Below are positions 10,980 through 20,247 of a DNA stretch of 31,732 nucleotides, in pieces. A program made the translations under genes and the position numbers. The notes below the pieces were generated by a model, which saw only the letters and a list, made by a program, of their open reading frames with translations, had not been told where the DNA came from and made no database searches. The number at the start of each line of letters is the position of its first letter. The first letter of the stretch is position 1. The stretch is from contig MNCI01035299.1 in NCBI GenBank assembly GCA_015680685.1, forward strand, positions 349,752-381,483, read 5' to 3'. The DNA comes from Gnetum montanum (lineage: Eukaryota > Streptophyta > Gnetopsida > Gnetales > Gnetaceae).

Positions 10980-11219
10980 AATTCTCCATTGTCTTCATGC
11001 CTACAAAGGAGAATGTGTTTGTCAAATTTTGTAATCATATTCAATTTTGTAGTCCTAAGCACCATAAAATTTTGTAATGATTATATATCGGTACACTTGG
11101 GCATTTAGTGTTTGTTTTTGTGTGTTTGTGTTGTACTATGTTTGTCATTAGTCAATAATCCCATACCTTTCCAATTTTGTAAAGAACTCAAGGATGAGTT
11201 TTCATTCAGTCATGGGGAT

Positions 11220-12096
11220 ATGATGAATCATAGATTGGTTGTGTCAACTAGGCCTCGTTAACTAGACCTCATCCACTAGCCCTTGTTGACACATGATTTG
11301 ATGCATTGATGTGGCCCTGTCGACATAGTATCTCTTTTCACTTATAAATACACGTTCACCTGCCATGTTTATGGCATATCTTGTTATTGTTATAGTGGAT
11401 CTCTTGCTATTTTGTCATTTGAGAATTAGAATATTTTTCTAAGTGCCCGTAGTAAGAGTCAAAAAGTGTATGAATCTTTATTTAAGGACTAATGTACCTA
11501 AGCACAACAATGTGAACGACAATAAAGACAAGCCTTTTGATCAAACCTTGCAACACTTGGAATAGATTAATGATTTATTTCTACATTTACTATTTTTATT
11601 AATTATGAAATTAATTAAGATAAGCTAGACTTTAATTAATTAGTTAATTAAGCTTAATAGATTAAACACATAAATACAACTACTTCGAGCATAATATACA
11701 ACACTTGGTAATCCTAGTAACACTTAATGCTTTGTAACCCAACAGTGTTTTATGTATTCATGATGTGTACGAAAAGTGGAACCGAATACTTACGTTAGAA
11801 TAATCAGTTATTAATTAGCAATAAAATTAGTTAAATTGGTTTATAAATTAAGTTTCAATTTGTTATTAATCATAGGTAAATAAAATATAAAATAATAGAA
11901 ATCATGTGCCTCAATTACACTTAACCATACAACTAAGCTCCATAAGTGTAGTTGGGAAGACAATGATCATCATGATTAGATTTTATGTCTTGGAACCAAT
12001 GTACGTGGGAACTTAAGGTTTGTGGAATTTGACCAGATTACGTGTGAACGCCTATAATTCATATGGTTGGGAGTAGGGTATACTTGCTGCTCATTA
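11220..12096 (+). mobile_element. Element B 3' LTR (plus orientation)
   Basis: Homologous, in opposite orientation, to the LTR at 2178-2945. The 3' edge is placed at 12,096 by alignment to the primer-site edge of A's LTR. The 5' edge is approximate because no clear polypurine tract was found. U3 carries repeated CTAG/CCTC-rich blocks at 11,244-11,290 and a TATA box at 11,343-11,350. Identity to A's LTR is patchy, by eye about two thirds in the best blocks, with indels. Confidence 0.65.
11912..11954 (+). other. Stem-loop in element B LTR
   Basis: CAATTACACTTA (11,912-11,923) pairs with TAAGTGTAGTTG (11,943-11,954) at 12 positions including one G-U type pair, loop 19 nt. It is the homologue of the stem at 2311-2354. 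Confidence 0.55.
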
Positions 12097-12228
12097 GAAG
12101 GCAAGAAAAAAAATTCTTTACATCATATTATATCTAATAAACTAGATGTAGAATCTCACTATCTCTAAACTACTATTTCAATCAAGTATTGGAATGCTAT
12201 CAACAAGCTTCCCTTAAGTTCATATCCT

Positions 12229-12393
12229 CTTAGAATTAAAAGTGAAAGATGGATTCAAGTTCCCTAATAAGAGTGCATTTGTATGTTGTGTAGGTCAACA
12301 GACCTTGAAGATGAGTTACATGTATTTCTTTTTTATGGTATGACTATCCATTTGAGACAATGTTATAATGTTATTGTAAAAAAATTTGTATAA
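12229..12393 (+). pseudogene. Relic of a LINE-type polymerase C-terminal tail
   Basis: One plus frame reads LRIKSERWIQVP, two stops, then CICMLCRSTDLEDELHVFL, and RQCYNVIVKKF. This matches the C-terminal pattern of non-LTR retrotransposon polyproteins ('leu-arg-ile-glu-x-gly-arg-trp ... cys-x-x-cys ... val-glu-asp-glu-x-his-phe-leu'). Only about 55 codons remain. No other part of a LINE was found next to it. Confidence 0.45.
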
Positions 12394-12670
12394 TTTGTTT
12401 TTGCTGCTCCCATTGGTCTTGGTTAATTTGTAGAATCTATCTTTATTTTTCATTAAAATGTAATATCTGTCCAATAGATCCTACCAATATTTAGATGTAA
12501 GAAAACTTTAATTTCGTAAATGCTACTCAAAAGTCTTTTTTTTTCTTTGATGTGAAGAGATGGGGATGGTTTTATCAAAATTAGAACTAAATGGCTACAT
12601 ATACCTCCTAGAGAAATAGCCAACAAGAAAGTTTTGTAGAACTTAAATATAACTTTATAAATCAACATTA

Positions 12671-12737
12671 CCCCTTAGAATCAAATGCACAACTTGGACA
12701 TTCCAAATTAATAGCCTTTCCACTAAGCTAAGACCTC
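12671..12737 (-). repeat. tRNA-like module (possible SINE head or tRNA pseudogene)
   Basis: On the minus strand an A-box-like TTAGCTTAGTGG (12,731-12,720) is followed 31 bases later by a B-box-like GCATTTGATTCTAAG (12,688-12,674). The order and spacing fit a tRNA-derived pol III promoter. No intact cloverleaf was established. Confidence 0.35.
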
Positions 12738-12968
12738 ATTATTATCTTAGCTTTAAGTGAGTTGACTAATAAAGGGTTGTTACCTAGAGACTTGATGATA
12801 ATCCCTCCAAGTAGATTTCAAGAGCATCCATAAATGAGTGAAAGCCTAACCCCATTTCAAGTGGTTGCATCTAAGCTTTTCAACTTGATAAATAAGCACT
12901 ACACCATCATTCAGGTGGCTAATATCACTAACTATTGGGTTACATGTTTGTCATTACGCTAGTGAGAA

Positions 12969-13026
12969 GTGGCTTAAGTAGTTAGCTAATTGTTTTGTAA
13001 AGTAAAACGTTGCTTGTTTGAGTCAT
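12969..13026 (+). repeat. Second tRNA-like module
   Basis: GTGGCTTAAGTAGTTAGC (12,969-12,986) resembles a tRNA D-arm/A box and TGTTTGAGTCAT (13,015-13,026) a weak B box. Opposite in strand to the module 230 bp upstream. Confidence 0.25.
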
Positions 13027-13500
13027 ATTTGAGGTATCATTATATTCCTATATAATTCTTCTAATGTATAATATTGGATATATTTCTTCAGGTGTACCTA
13101 TAATCAAATTATCTTAAGTTTCAACATCCCCTTCATATTATTCACTACCGAACTTATGATGTATAAGAGAGATGCATTTAACTCTAGAATTCAACTTTGA
13201 AAAATGTATATTTTTGTATTTGGTATATTGACAATTGATTTCCTTTACACAATTTTATTTGATGTTCTTTCATCATTATTCTTATTTTTTCAATTTAAAG
13301 TCTACATTACAAACCATCTTCCATATGATAAAAAATTTGTCCTTTTAATCTAAACTTAAAGGCATATCATATCCTTTAATCAACTAAGTTATGCCAATAT
13401 AGAAGTTCTATTGGAAACTTTCGATTGTGCAAGCCAAGTATTTAAAATTTTGTCGATCTTTTGCTAGTATATTGATATTACATGCAATGCCACTAGAATG
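13027..13500. other. AT-rich spacer
   Basis: I found no gene, RNA or clear repeat here. Confidence 0.4.
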
Positions 13501-13509
13501 AGTAGGTGA

Positions 13510-14065
13510 TCCTTTAAGTGAAACCATTTCTTCTTTGCCATTTTATGAATTACCTGATGATTTATATGAATCTATTACTCAGGAAATTTCTAGAGTGTAT
13601 GTTTTCATGAAAATTCTAGATTATTCACCTTTTTCTTAAGTTTTTGAGCCATTTAAATTTGGTTTTTAAACATCAAGGTTTAAATGTTTTCCATGCTTGT
13701 TATTTGTCAAACTTATTTTTTCTCATAGAATTTATTGATTCGATCATAGTTTCTAAGGCCCTTAATATTAGTGTTTTCAATCATTGTCAACCTTTATTAA
13801 TTAGTCAAACGTGGGCTCTCTCTTTTAATCAAGTAGTGAGTGGTTTTCACAAATTTTGATATATGATTGAAGTGGATTTTAATTTGTTTAAGTAAGAAAT
13901 TCTTCTGCATACTAGTGAAATTGATTATGTGCAGAAGATTATTTATTACAATCCTCCAAAGTCATGTCACTATTATCATCAAGAGGATCATATATTTGAT
14001 TCATGTCCTTTTATGCTGCAAAAATGGGCTATGCAAGGACATCAACAATAAGCTACCACAAATGT
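13510..14065 (+). pseudogene. DUF4283 / zinc-knuckle protein fragment (LINE ORF1-like)
   Basis: Nucleic-acid-binding ORF1-type fragment. Readable in order: LPDDLYESITQEIS with VFMKILDYSPFS at 13,535-13,635; the segment with LIEFIDSIIVSKALNI and HCQPLLISQTWA at 13,644-13,810, which resembles the DUF4283 core ('leu-pro-leu-glu-phe-trp ... val-ser-lys-ala-leu ... thr-trp-ala'); an IEVDFNLF strand at 13,866; and a zinc knuckle KSCHYYHQEDHIFDSCP near 13,968, spaced C-x2-Y-x4-H-x4-C, so the second Cys is now Tyr. There are stops and frame changes. It is cut at 14,098 by the end of element C's LTR. Confidence 0.5.
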
Positions 14066-14291
14066 TGCTAAGGTTTCTTCTACAAATGGTATAGATCTTG
14101 TACCGCCTGAAATCGTCAGTCACCGGCTGGAAGGAAACAAAGACCGTGGAATTGCAAGACGTGCACAGAAGACCCTGCCTTCGCCTGAGGGCAAGCTGGA
14201 ATGCACGAAGGCAGAGTACCTTGGATGGTCCACATGTGGATCAGACAAGGATTTACCTACACGTATGCTGAAGTGCTATACGCTGGGCTAT

Positions 14292-14335
14292 GCGTAAACG
14301 GCGTAAACGAGCGTAAACGAGAGTGTAAACGGCAT
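14292..14335 (-). repeat. Tandem GCGTAAACG units in element C R/U5
   Basis: GCGTAAACG at 14,292, 14,301 and 14,311, with a decayed fourth copy (GTGTAAACGG) near 14,324; period about 9-10 bp. Downstream of the TATA box, so transcribed. Confidence 0.7.
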
Positions 14336-14657
14336 AGCAGATATGAACAGGGCATAAATATAAATGAGCATAACAGAAAACATGCAAGCAATTAGCGTAA
14401 ACTGTAAACAATGGTATTACAGAGTCAGAATATAATGCACTGGTCTAACGAAGTTGTGATGAACACAAGGCGGACGAAAAGCCCCGGTGGATGCAGGGAT
14501 GACTCGGCAGGTTTGCACGGTAGGCGGAGCATAGAGACTGTGCACGGCGTACAGGGCTTTCCAGTGTAGGAGGGTTTCAGCTTGGGTGCGTAGCGTAAAT
14601 GTCTCTAGTCTGCTCTGGGATTTTGCCAACCGTCCTGGGTGAAGTCGAAAAGTGGGG

Positions 14658-14665
14658 TTTTTATA
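14658..14665 (-). promoter_or_regulatory. TATA box of element C LTR
   Basis: TATAAAAA on the minus strand, followed by CCCCA as in D's LTR (19,271). The palindrome array lies upstream of it in U3. Confidence 0.6.
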
Positions 14666-14757
14666 CTGGTTGTTACGCTAGACTCGGGTTAGGCGACACG
14701 TGGCACATTGACCGGGTGCATACAATTTACAAATATACAACATATTACATCTGCCGG

Positions 14758-15165
14758 GCGTATACGCGGGGCGTATACGCTACATCAGGCCAGCGTACAC
14801 GCTAGGCGTATACGCTGGATGTGCTGGGCATATGTGAACATGGGTGGAGATGCTATGGATGCTGAGCATACACGCTGACAATGGCTGGGCATATACGTCA
14901 GGCGTATATGCTGACGGCTGCCGACTTGCTTCAATTCTTGCTCTTCGGTGTTGTCTTCATTTTGTCATTGAGACTTCATCGTCGGGCGTCTGCATCTATG
15001 GTGCCGAGCGTACAGGCGAGGCGTGTACATCGGGCGCATAAATCGGATGTCTACGCTGGGCGTATACACTGGGGATGTTGGGCGTATACGCTAGGCGTAT
15101 ACGCTAGGCGTATACGCTGGTGGTGCAGGGCGTATACGCTGGGCGTATACGCTGGGCGTATACGC
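14758..15165. repeat. Array of the palindrome GCGTATACGC in element C U3
   Basis: Nine perfect copies at 14,758, 14,771, 14,806, 15,082, 15,095, 15,108, 15,130, 15,143 and 15,156, plus decayed copies (for example 14,793, 14,865, 14,889, 14,902, 15,060). The last six sit in two triplets with 13-bp period, separated by TGGTGCAG-type spacer. Confidence 0.9.
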
Positions 15166-15310
15166 TGGTGGTGCATAATTAGTGAAAATTTGGCCTCTCG
15201 ATTCCCGAAGTTGCAATATGTGACACCAAATGTAGCCGTGGTTGTTCGTGGGTCCCGGGGACCTGCTTCTTGCTGGGGAAGCACCAAGCTCGAAATTTTG
15301 TGGTGTTTCA

Positions 15311-15324
15311 TTGGCCCCTCTTTG
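15311..15324 (-). promoter_or_regulatory. Polypurine tract of element C
   Basis: Minus strand reads CAAAGAGGGGCCAA directly before the LTR start TGAAACACC. This is the expected primer site for plus-strand DNA synthesis, and it supports the LTR boundary. Confidence 0.55.
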
Positions 15325-16296
15325 TTGACGCTTGGAGGGATCGACCCGAGAGGCATCGACAAAGAAGTGCAAAACACCACAAGAAACTTGATATAGACTT
15401 CGTTCTTTGCCACTTGACTAGACGTCATCGCACCGTGTTCAATAGTACATGGGGTCAACAGAGGGAAATTTGTAGCTAATATAAGGAATGAGATTGTGGG
15501 GAGTGGCGACTCCCCAAGAAATTATGCTGGGCGATGGGGTGCTCGGGTATGCGGCATGCTGGTCCTTGTCAATAGCCATTATTTAGCAGACTCGGAGTTC
15601 AGACATGTGATGTGCATTCTTTGGAAGAACGAGGCTTTTGGTTAGTATTCAAGAGGACTTGTTTGCCAGACCAAAGTCACAGGGAGATGTGTTACATGCT
15701 ATGGAGGAACAGGGCCCGTGTTTAATGTTTAGGGGGACCTGTTGGCGGAGAGCCAGAGCCATGCAACTATATGCTCCTTGACCATTTTGGATGTGAGTAC
15801 TTGGTTTTGAGACTACTGCCTTCTCGCCTAGGGCTTATATGGGAAGTGCCAGGAGTCTGGTTTTTTTTTAGCGTAAACTTTGCATTGATTTTGTACTCAT
15901 GTGCAACAATATGTGACAACATGTTCAAGGTTTTGTGTGTACTGGATGTATTAGAGGTATGATTGGATAAAATGTGTTTGTGAATGGATAGGGAATGAGT
16001 CGGTGAACGGGGATGTACTAGTGAACGGTTTGATTTAGTCTCGCCATGTGTGTTGTGAACATTATCTCATCTTGTCGCTTGCGATGAGATGCATCCTTGT
16101 GCGAAAACCTCTTGGTGTCATCCTGCAAACACAACTCCGAGGAGACAAGAAAACCATGAATGAACGATCGGGCGTAGACTTACACAGTGGCAAACTGTAT
16201 GTCAATAGCAGCAACATCGGTAGGATCCTCTGATGATGGGTGATGTAGTGATAAGGCTTAGATGTGACGGCAGATTGACGAACCAGCAATGGACTT
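15325..16296 (-). other. Element C 3' untranslated spacer
   Basis: No coding region could be supported on either strand. One hairpin is present at 15,498-15,515 (GGGGAGT, loop GGCG, ACTCCCC). Confidence 0.4.
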
Positions 16297-16665
16297 GCTA
16301 GTTTATAGTCTTGGCAGACTACCATGGGTTAGTTTTATGTCGTAACTCATTGGGCATTTCTTGTTTAGTGTCGTGGCAGATGTTACATTGCCAGTTTTTT
16401 AGTCTTAGCGGACTATGAGGAGGCAAGCTAGTTTATAGTCTTAGCAGACTCCGACGGTTGTGGCCGTGGCAGTTTACTATTGTACCAGACGGGTGCTAGT
16501 TTATCGTCATTGCGGACACTATGGTGTATCAGTTTATTGTCATGATGATAGGACAGTTGTGGTGTCAGTTTTGAGTCATAACCAAGGATTTTTCTGTGGT
16601 ATCAGTTTACCATCATGATCCCAGGACGAGCTGTGGTATCAGTTTATAGTCATGATTCCAGGACT
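16297..16665 (-). repeat. Array of ~24-bp units just after element C integrase
   Basis: About ten diverged units, read on plus as GCTAGTTTATAGTCTTGGCAGACT-like: starts near 16,297, 16,390, 16,427, 16,468, 16,495, 16,528, 16,564, 16,600 and 16,638. The unit at 16,495 (GCTAGTTTATCGTCATTGCGGAC) matches the reverse complement of the D array unit at 24,172. Spacing is uneven, 25-40 bp or more. Confidence 0.75.
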
Positions 16666-16687
16666 TGCGCGTACCTGAGCTCGTACT

Positions 16688-18512
16688 TCAAACGTAAAAT
16701 GGTTTTAGGTACAAGTGATTGGTCGGATTGGTGAGCTCGTTTCCATCCATGTCAGCTAGTTTGAATGCTCCATTATCGAATGCTTTAATGACCAAGTAAG
16801 GCCCTTCCCAGTTAGTTGAGAATTTGTCCGGGTGTTCCCAGACGGCTTTAAGCACAAGGTCGCCTTCTTTGATAGGGCTCTTGTTGATGTCATGCTGATG
16901 TCGTTTCCGTTGCTATTTTTGGTACCATTCGATCTGATCAAGGATGCGCACACGTTCTTCCTCCACCGAGTCAAGATCAACAATTTGTAGATCATTATTT
17001 TGCCCGTCGTCGAGGAGCCCAGAAAGTGTGATCCTTAGAGATGGTACCTGCAGTTCCAAAGGTAAAATAGCTTTTGAACCGTAAACAAGACTGTATGGTG
17101 TCTTACTTGTCGAAGTTCAGTGCATAGTATGATATGCCCACAATGCGTGCACCAATTGTTCGTGCCATTTTCTTTTGCTCTGGGTAAGCATTTTCTTAAG
17201 TATTGTAATAATGGTCTTGTTTGTTGCTTCTGCTTGTCCATTGCTCTGAGGATAGTAAGGGGATGAAAACGAGTGTTTGATCCCTAAATTTTCACAAAAG
17301 GCTTTGGTTTCGACACTACTAAATTGTGGCCCATTGTCGGTGATGATTGTCATGGGAATGCCAAAGCAGGTTACAATGTTTTCTAAAATGAAATTGCACA
17401 TGTGCTTAGATGTAGCTTTTCGAAGGGGAGCAGCTTCTACCCACTTCGTGAAGTACTCTATGGTAGTTATAATGAAACTATGGCCTACGGAAGATGAGGG
17501 GGTTATCTGACCAATGAGGTCCAACCCCCACTTTTGAAAGGGCCATGTGATTTGCGTTGTATGCAACTCATTCGGTGGGACATGTATCAAATTTCTATGT
17601 TTTTGACAGGTACTACATGTTTTGACTTTGGTGAAATAGTCGTATTCCATGTGTGGCCAATAATAGCCTAAACGCCTGATTTTCATTGCCATGGCTTTTG
17701 GCACTATGTGTCCTCCGCATAGTCCTTCATGTACCTGTTCAATAATAGTTTGGGCATCGGAACTACTAATGCAGGTTAGCAATATGCCTTTGTAGGATCG
17801 TCGACACAGTGTGTTCCCTACCAAGGTATATTGCTTAGAACGTTTCGGCACTACGTCTCTCTGTGCATTTGTTAGATGTCGTGGTGTTTCACCGCGTAGA
17901 AGGTATTCTTTGATGTCATCATACCATTCTACCACGTGTGTTGAACTAAAAAATGCGATTAGCAACGTGTCAAGGGTGTCAGTGATTGGTTCAGCACAAT
18001 TGGTTACGGAGCTTGGTAATGCGTGGAATATGTCTAGGGATATGTTTAATGCTAATGTGGCTAACACATCTGCGATGGTGTTATCATTCCTGGAAACGTG
18101 TTGCATATCGATGTTTTCGAATTGCCTCATTAGGTGTTTTGCTAAGTCGCAGTATGGTTGTAAATGTTGGGCTTTACATGTATAGACATCCATGACTTGA
18201 TTTACGACCAGTTGCGAGTCCCCTCTGACTATAAGCCGTGTGTTGTTTAAAGCCAGAGCTACTGCAAGACCTCTAAGGAGACCTTCATACTCTGCTACGT
18301 TGTTGGTACAAGGAAAGTCGAAACGATAGGCAAAGGGTCGAGTCTCCCCAGAGGGATAGGTGATAACAGTGGCTGCACTTCCTCCCCGACAGGTAGATGC
18401 CCCATCAAAGTTCAAAATAGCATCGTAGTCATCGGGCACTATGTCTATGACGCTTATGTTCTCATCTGGGAAGTTTGGGTCTATAATCGCTTGGTCGCTC
18501 ATTGGTGATGTT
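16688..18512 (-). pseudogene. pol: Element C pol C-terminal half: archaeal-type RNase H and integrase
   Basis: A single minus frame from 18,512 down to a natural stop at 16,688-16,690 (end LKPFYV), broken only by TGA at 17,117-17,119 and TAG at 16,913-16,915, at positions where Arg and Gln would fit. First comes an archaeal-type RNase H typical of Tat elements with its acidic residues in place: NFDGAST, AEYEGLLRGL, VRGDSQLVV, NDNTIADVLA. A tether follows (WYDDIKEYLLRG). Integrase has the zinc region (VHEGLCGGH, then CSTCQKH), then Asp in KWGLDLIG, Asp in IITDNGPQFSS and Glu in SNGQAEATNK. The tail has GPYLVIKAFDNGAFKL. Upstream parts (gag, protease, RT) are missing because D's LTR starts inside the aRNH linker. 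C and D aRNH are close homologues. Confidence 0.88.
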
Positions 18513-18684
18513 TGAAACACCGTAAAAAAAATTGCGAGTCGGCCTCAGACAAAGATTCACAATTCAAGCAGGGGTGCATGTCAGAAATCCAGAAGGGAGA
18601 ACAAGACAGAGCATCACCAAGAGACGCGTAGCATCAAGTCTTCAACTTCCTGTGCATATTTCTAATCTTACTATGTTTTCTCTA

Positions 18685-19090
18685 TTTACGCTACATCACG
18701 CGACGTAGCGTAATGGCGCTTAGCATGATTCTGTTTAAACATTACCACGGCATCAGAAGGCTAGTTACTTCGGCATAGGAAAAAGCTTGAGCAGCGTAAT
18801 ATGTGACCTTTCGTATATTTTTCTAAGTCTTTTGTTCAAGGCCAGGTTTACGCTCTATTACGCACGGCAGTGTAATGAGCTCCAAAAAACAGTCGGGCAA
18901 AAGTCTAAGTGCGATTGCTCATCATACGCTCATCACGCAACATAGCGTATCACAGCGTATCGCGTCGCCAAGCTAGATATCATTTACGCTTCATTACGCG
19001 CAGCTGCGTAAGCAAGCGTAAAATAGCTTAAACCTACTATTTCCATGTTATGTTACGCTCATGCACGCAATGCAGCGTGAATGAGCGTAA
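18685..19090 (+). repeat. Series of TTACGC / GCGTAA inverted repeats in element D U3
   Basis: Hairpin-like units occur at about 18,685-18,712 (TTACGCTAC with GTAGCGTAA), 18,848-18,882, 18,925-18,955, 18,983-19,022 (TTTACGCTT..TTACGC with GCGTAA..AAGCGTAAA) and 19,053-19,090 (TTACGCTCATGCACGC with GCGTGAATGAGCGTAA). The spacing is roughly 60-80 bp over the later units. A further related copy lies near 19,134-19,172. Confidence 0.8.
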
Positions 19091-19270
19091 TATAACCAAA
19101 GCCAGTTGAAACACACCCGACACGCACCTGCTCCTTACACGCACAATACACAAACAAGCGTATTGTGCGTAATCATGAAGTTGTACACAAAAATAGTCAG
19201 ACCAACAGTACCCGAAACACTTGGGACACACGTCATCAGGGTTACGCCTTTTTCGCAGGGCGTTGCAGCC

Positions 19271-19278
19271 TATAAATA
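19271..19278 (+). promoter_or_regulatory. TATA box of element D LTR
   Basis: TATAAATA followed by CCCCAGTTGACG. The context is shared with element C's LTR. Confidence 0.7.
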
Positions 19279-20009
19279 CCCCAGTTGACGAAAATACAAG
19301 GGTTGGCAAATCAAAGAGGCAAGAGCATTTTCTGAGCACTAGAGCACCTACCACTCTGGAGAAGAGACACAGAGAGCAGCACTTTGGGCAATTGTTGACA
19401 GCATCACATTCCGGCAGAAAGAGATCACAGTCCGCGGTCCGGAGCCGAAATTACCTAAGGCAAAAGAGACAGATCAAAGGTTAAGAGATCGTCTTGCACG
19501 GCTCGCAGACTCCATTGGTCAGAAACAGTTGATCGGTGGACATCAGGGTTTGACCTTCCTTGCATCCCGACCTTGGCCTACGAGGTAGATCAGACTTCTA
19601 TTTGGGCAGTTTTCTTGTTGTTTTTTGCTTATCTTATATTGGCTAGTTGGGGCTTCCCCAGTGTAACGTGATAACGAAATATACATTTTTCAAAGCAGAG
19701 ATCTTGAAACTACGTGTTTTGCTTGTATTAGCCGTTTCTTATTGTCTTTAACGCTACCATTGTTGCAACTCATCTACGTCGTTTTCTCCTTGTTTTACGA
19801 TTCCTCGAATTAGATCGATCCGCGTAATATTCCATAATCCCTATCATTTTACTGATTAGTAAGTCCCTGTCTGATCGACAAGACCGTTCAGGGCACCATG
19901 GATTCGTTTTTTCCAGCATAGCCCTCGCACGGATTCGTGGTTAAAACTGTGACGCGAAATTTTGTTTGGCATTTTCCAGCTGCCGATGTTTTCCGTCGCT
20001 ACAGTTTTC

Positions 20010-20026
20010 TGGCGCTAGAAGGAGGG
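20010..20026 (+). promoter_or_regulatory. Primer-binding site of element D
   Basis: TGGCGCTAGAAGGAGGG begins with the TGGCGC expected to pair with a tRNA 3' CCA end. It sits six bases after the LTR end CA and 220 bp before gag. The exact tRNA partner was not determined. Confidence 0.7.
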
Positions 20027-20065
20027 CCTCCGGCTCCGATCTGAGTATTTCGGGTAGCCCTGTTA

Positions 20066-20140
20066 GCGATCTATACCCTAAACCGTAGACATAATACCTC
20101 TAGGGAAGTTTATGGCCAATCGCGTGGTATAGATCGGTCG
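20066..20140 (+). other. Leader hairpin of element D
   Basis: GCGATCTATACC (20,066-20,077) can pair with GGTATAGATC (20,126-20,135), extended by CGC after a short bulge. It lies between primer-binding site and gag ATG, where packaging or dimer signals often lie. Confidence 0.5.
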
Positions 20141-20247
20141 CAAAGATGATTTCTTTGAAATCCTACAGGGTAGAAAGCCTATTTGTGCTTTTGTTGCCAA
20201 CCATATCTTAGATCCGATTACTAGTTACCATCAACTTTCATTGCTCA

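Larger units (their letters stand above)
14099..15310 (-). mobile_element. Element C 3' LTR (Tat-like, minus orientation)
   Basis: On the minus strand the LTR begins TGAAACACC at 15,310, directly after a purine tract, and ends ...GGTACA at 14,099. It aligns with D's LTR at three places: the start (TGAAACACC then A/T-run and CGAG), the TATA region (TATAAAAACCCCA versus TATAAATACCCCA, followed by GGTTGGCAAA in both), and the end (CAGC..GATTTTC/GATGTTTTCC.. TACA). The GC-rich DNA starts sharply at this edge. The predicted target duplication beside it is GATCT (14,094-14,098). Confidence 0.7.
18513..20003 (+). mobile_element. Element D 5' LTR (Tat-like)
   Basis: Starts TGAAACACC at 18,513 (TGTTTG at 18,509 is the alternative) and ends CGCTACA at 20,003, six bases before the primer-binding site. 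The left edge coincides with the point where C's coding homology to D's own pol stops. Contains a TATA box at 19,271-19,278 and an unusual set of inverted repeats upstream of it. Length about 1.49 kb, compared with 1.21 kb for C. The predicted target duplication is ATGTT (18,508-18,512). Confidence 0.8.

Noticed and set aside
11010-11220. Polypurine tract for B's 3' LTR (for example AAAGGAGAA near 11,006)
   Set aside because: Several weak candidates, none with a clear TG start supported by alignment to A's truncated LTR.
15082-15165. CRISPR-like look of the regular repeats
   Set aside because: Repeat is 10 bp with 3-bp gaps, no spacers, and the setting is a plant LTR.
14881-15458. Long open frames on both strands across the palindrome array
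   Set aside because: They arise because a 13-bp palindromic repeat lacks stops; residues are simple repeats (such as AYTPSVYA) and there is no family match. The region is LTR U3.
15504-15513. Primer-binding site of a plus-strand Ogre-like element
   Set aside because: Match is short, lies in a hairpin, and the LTR beside it (14,099-15,310) is minus-oriented by its TATA box, polypurine tract and alignment with D.
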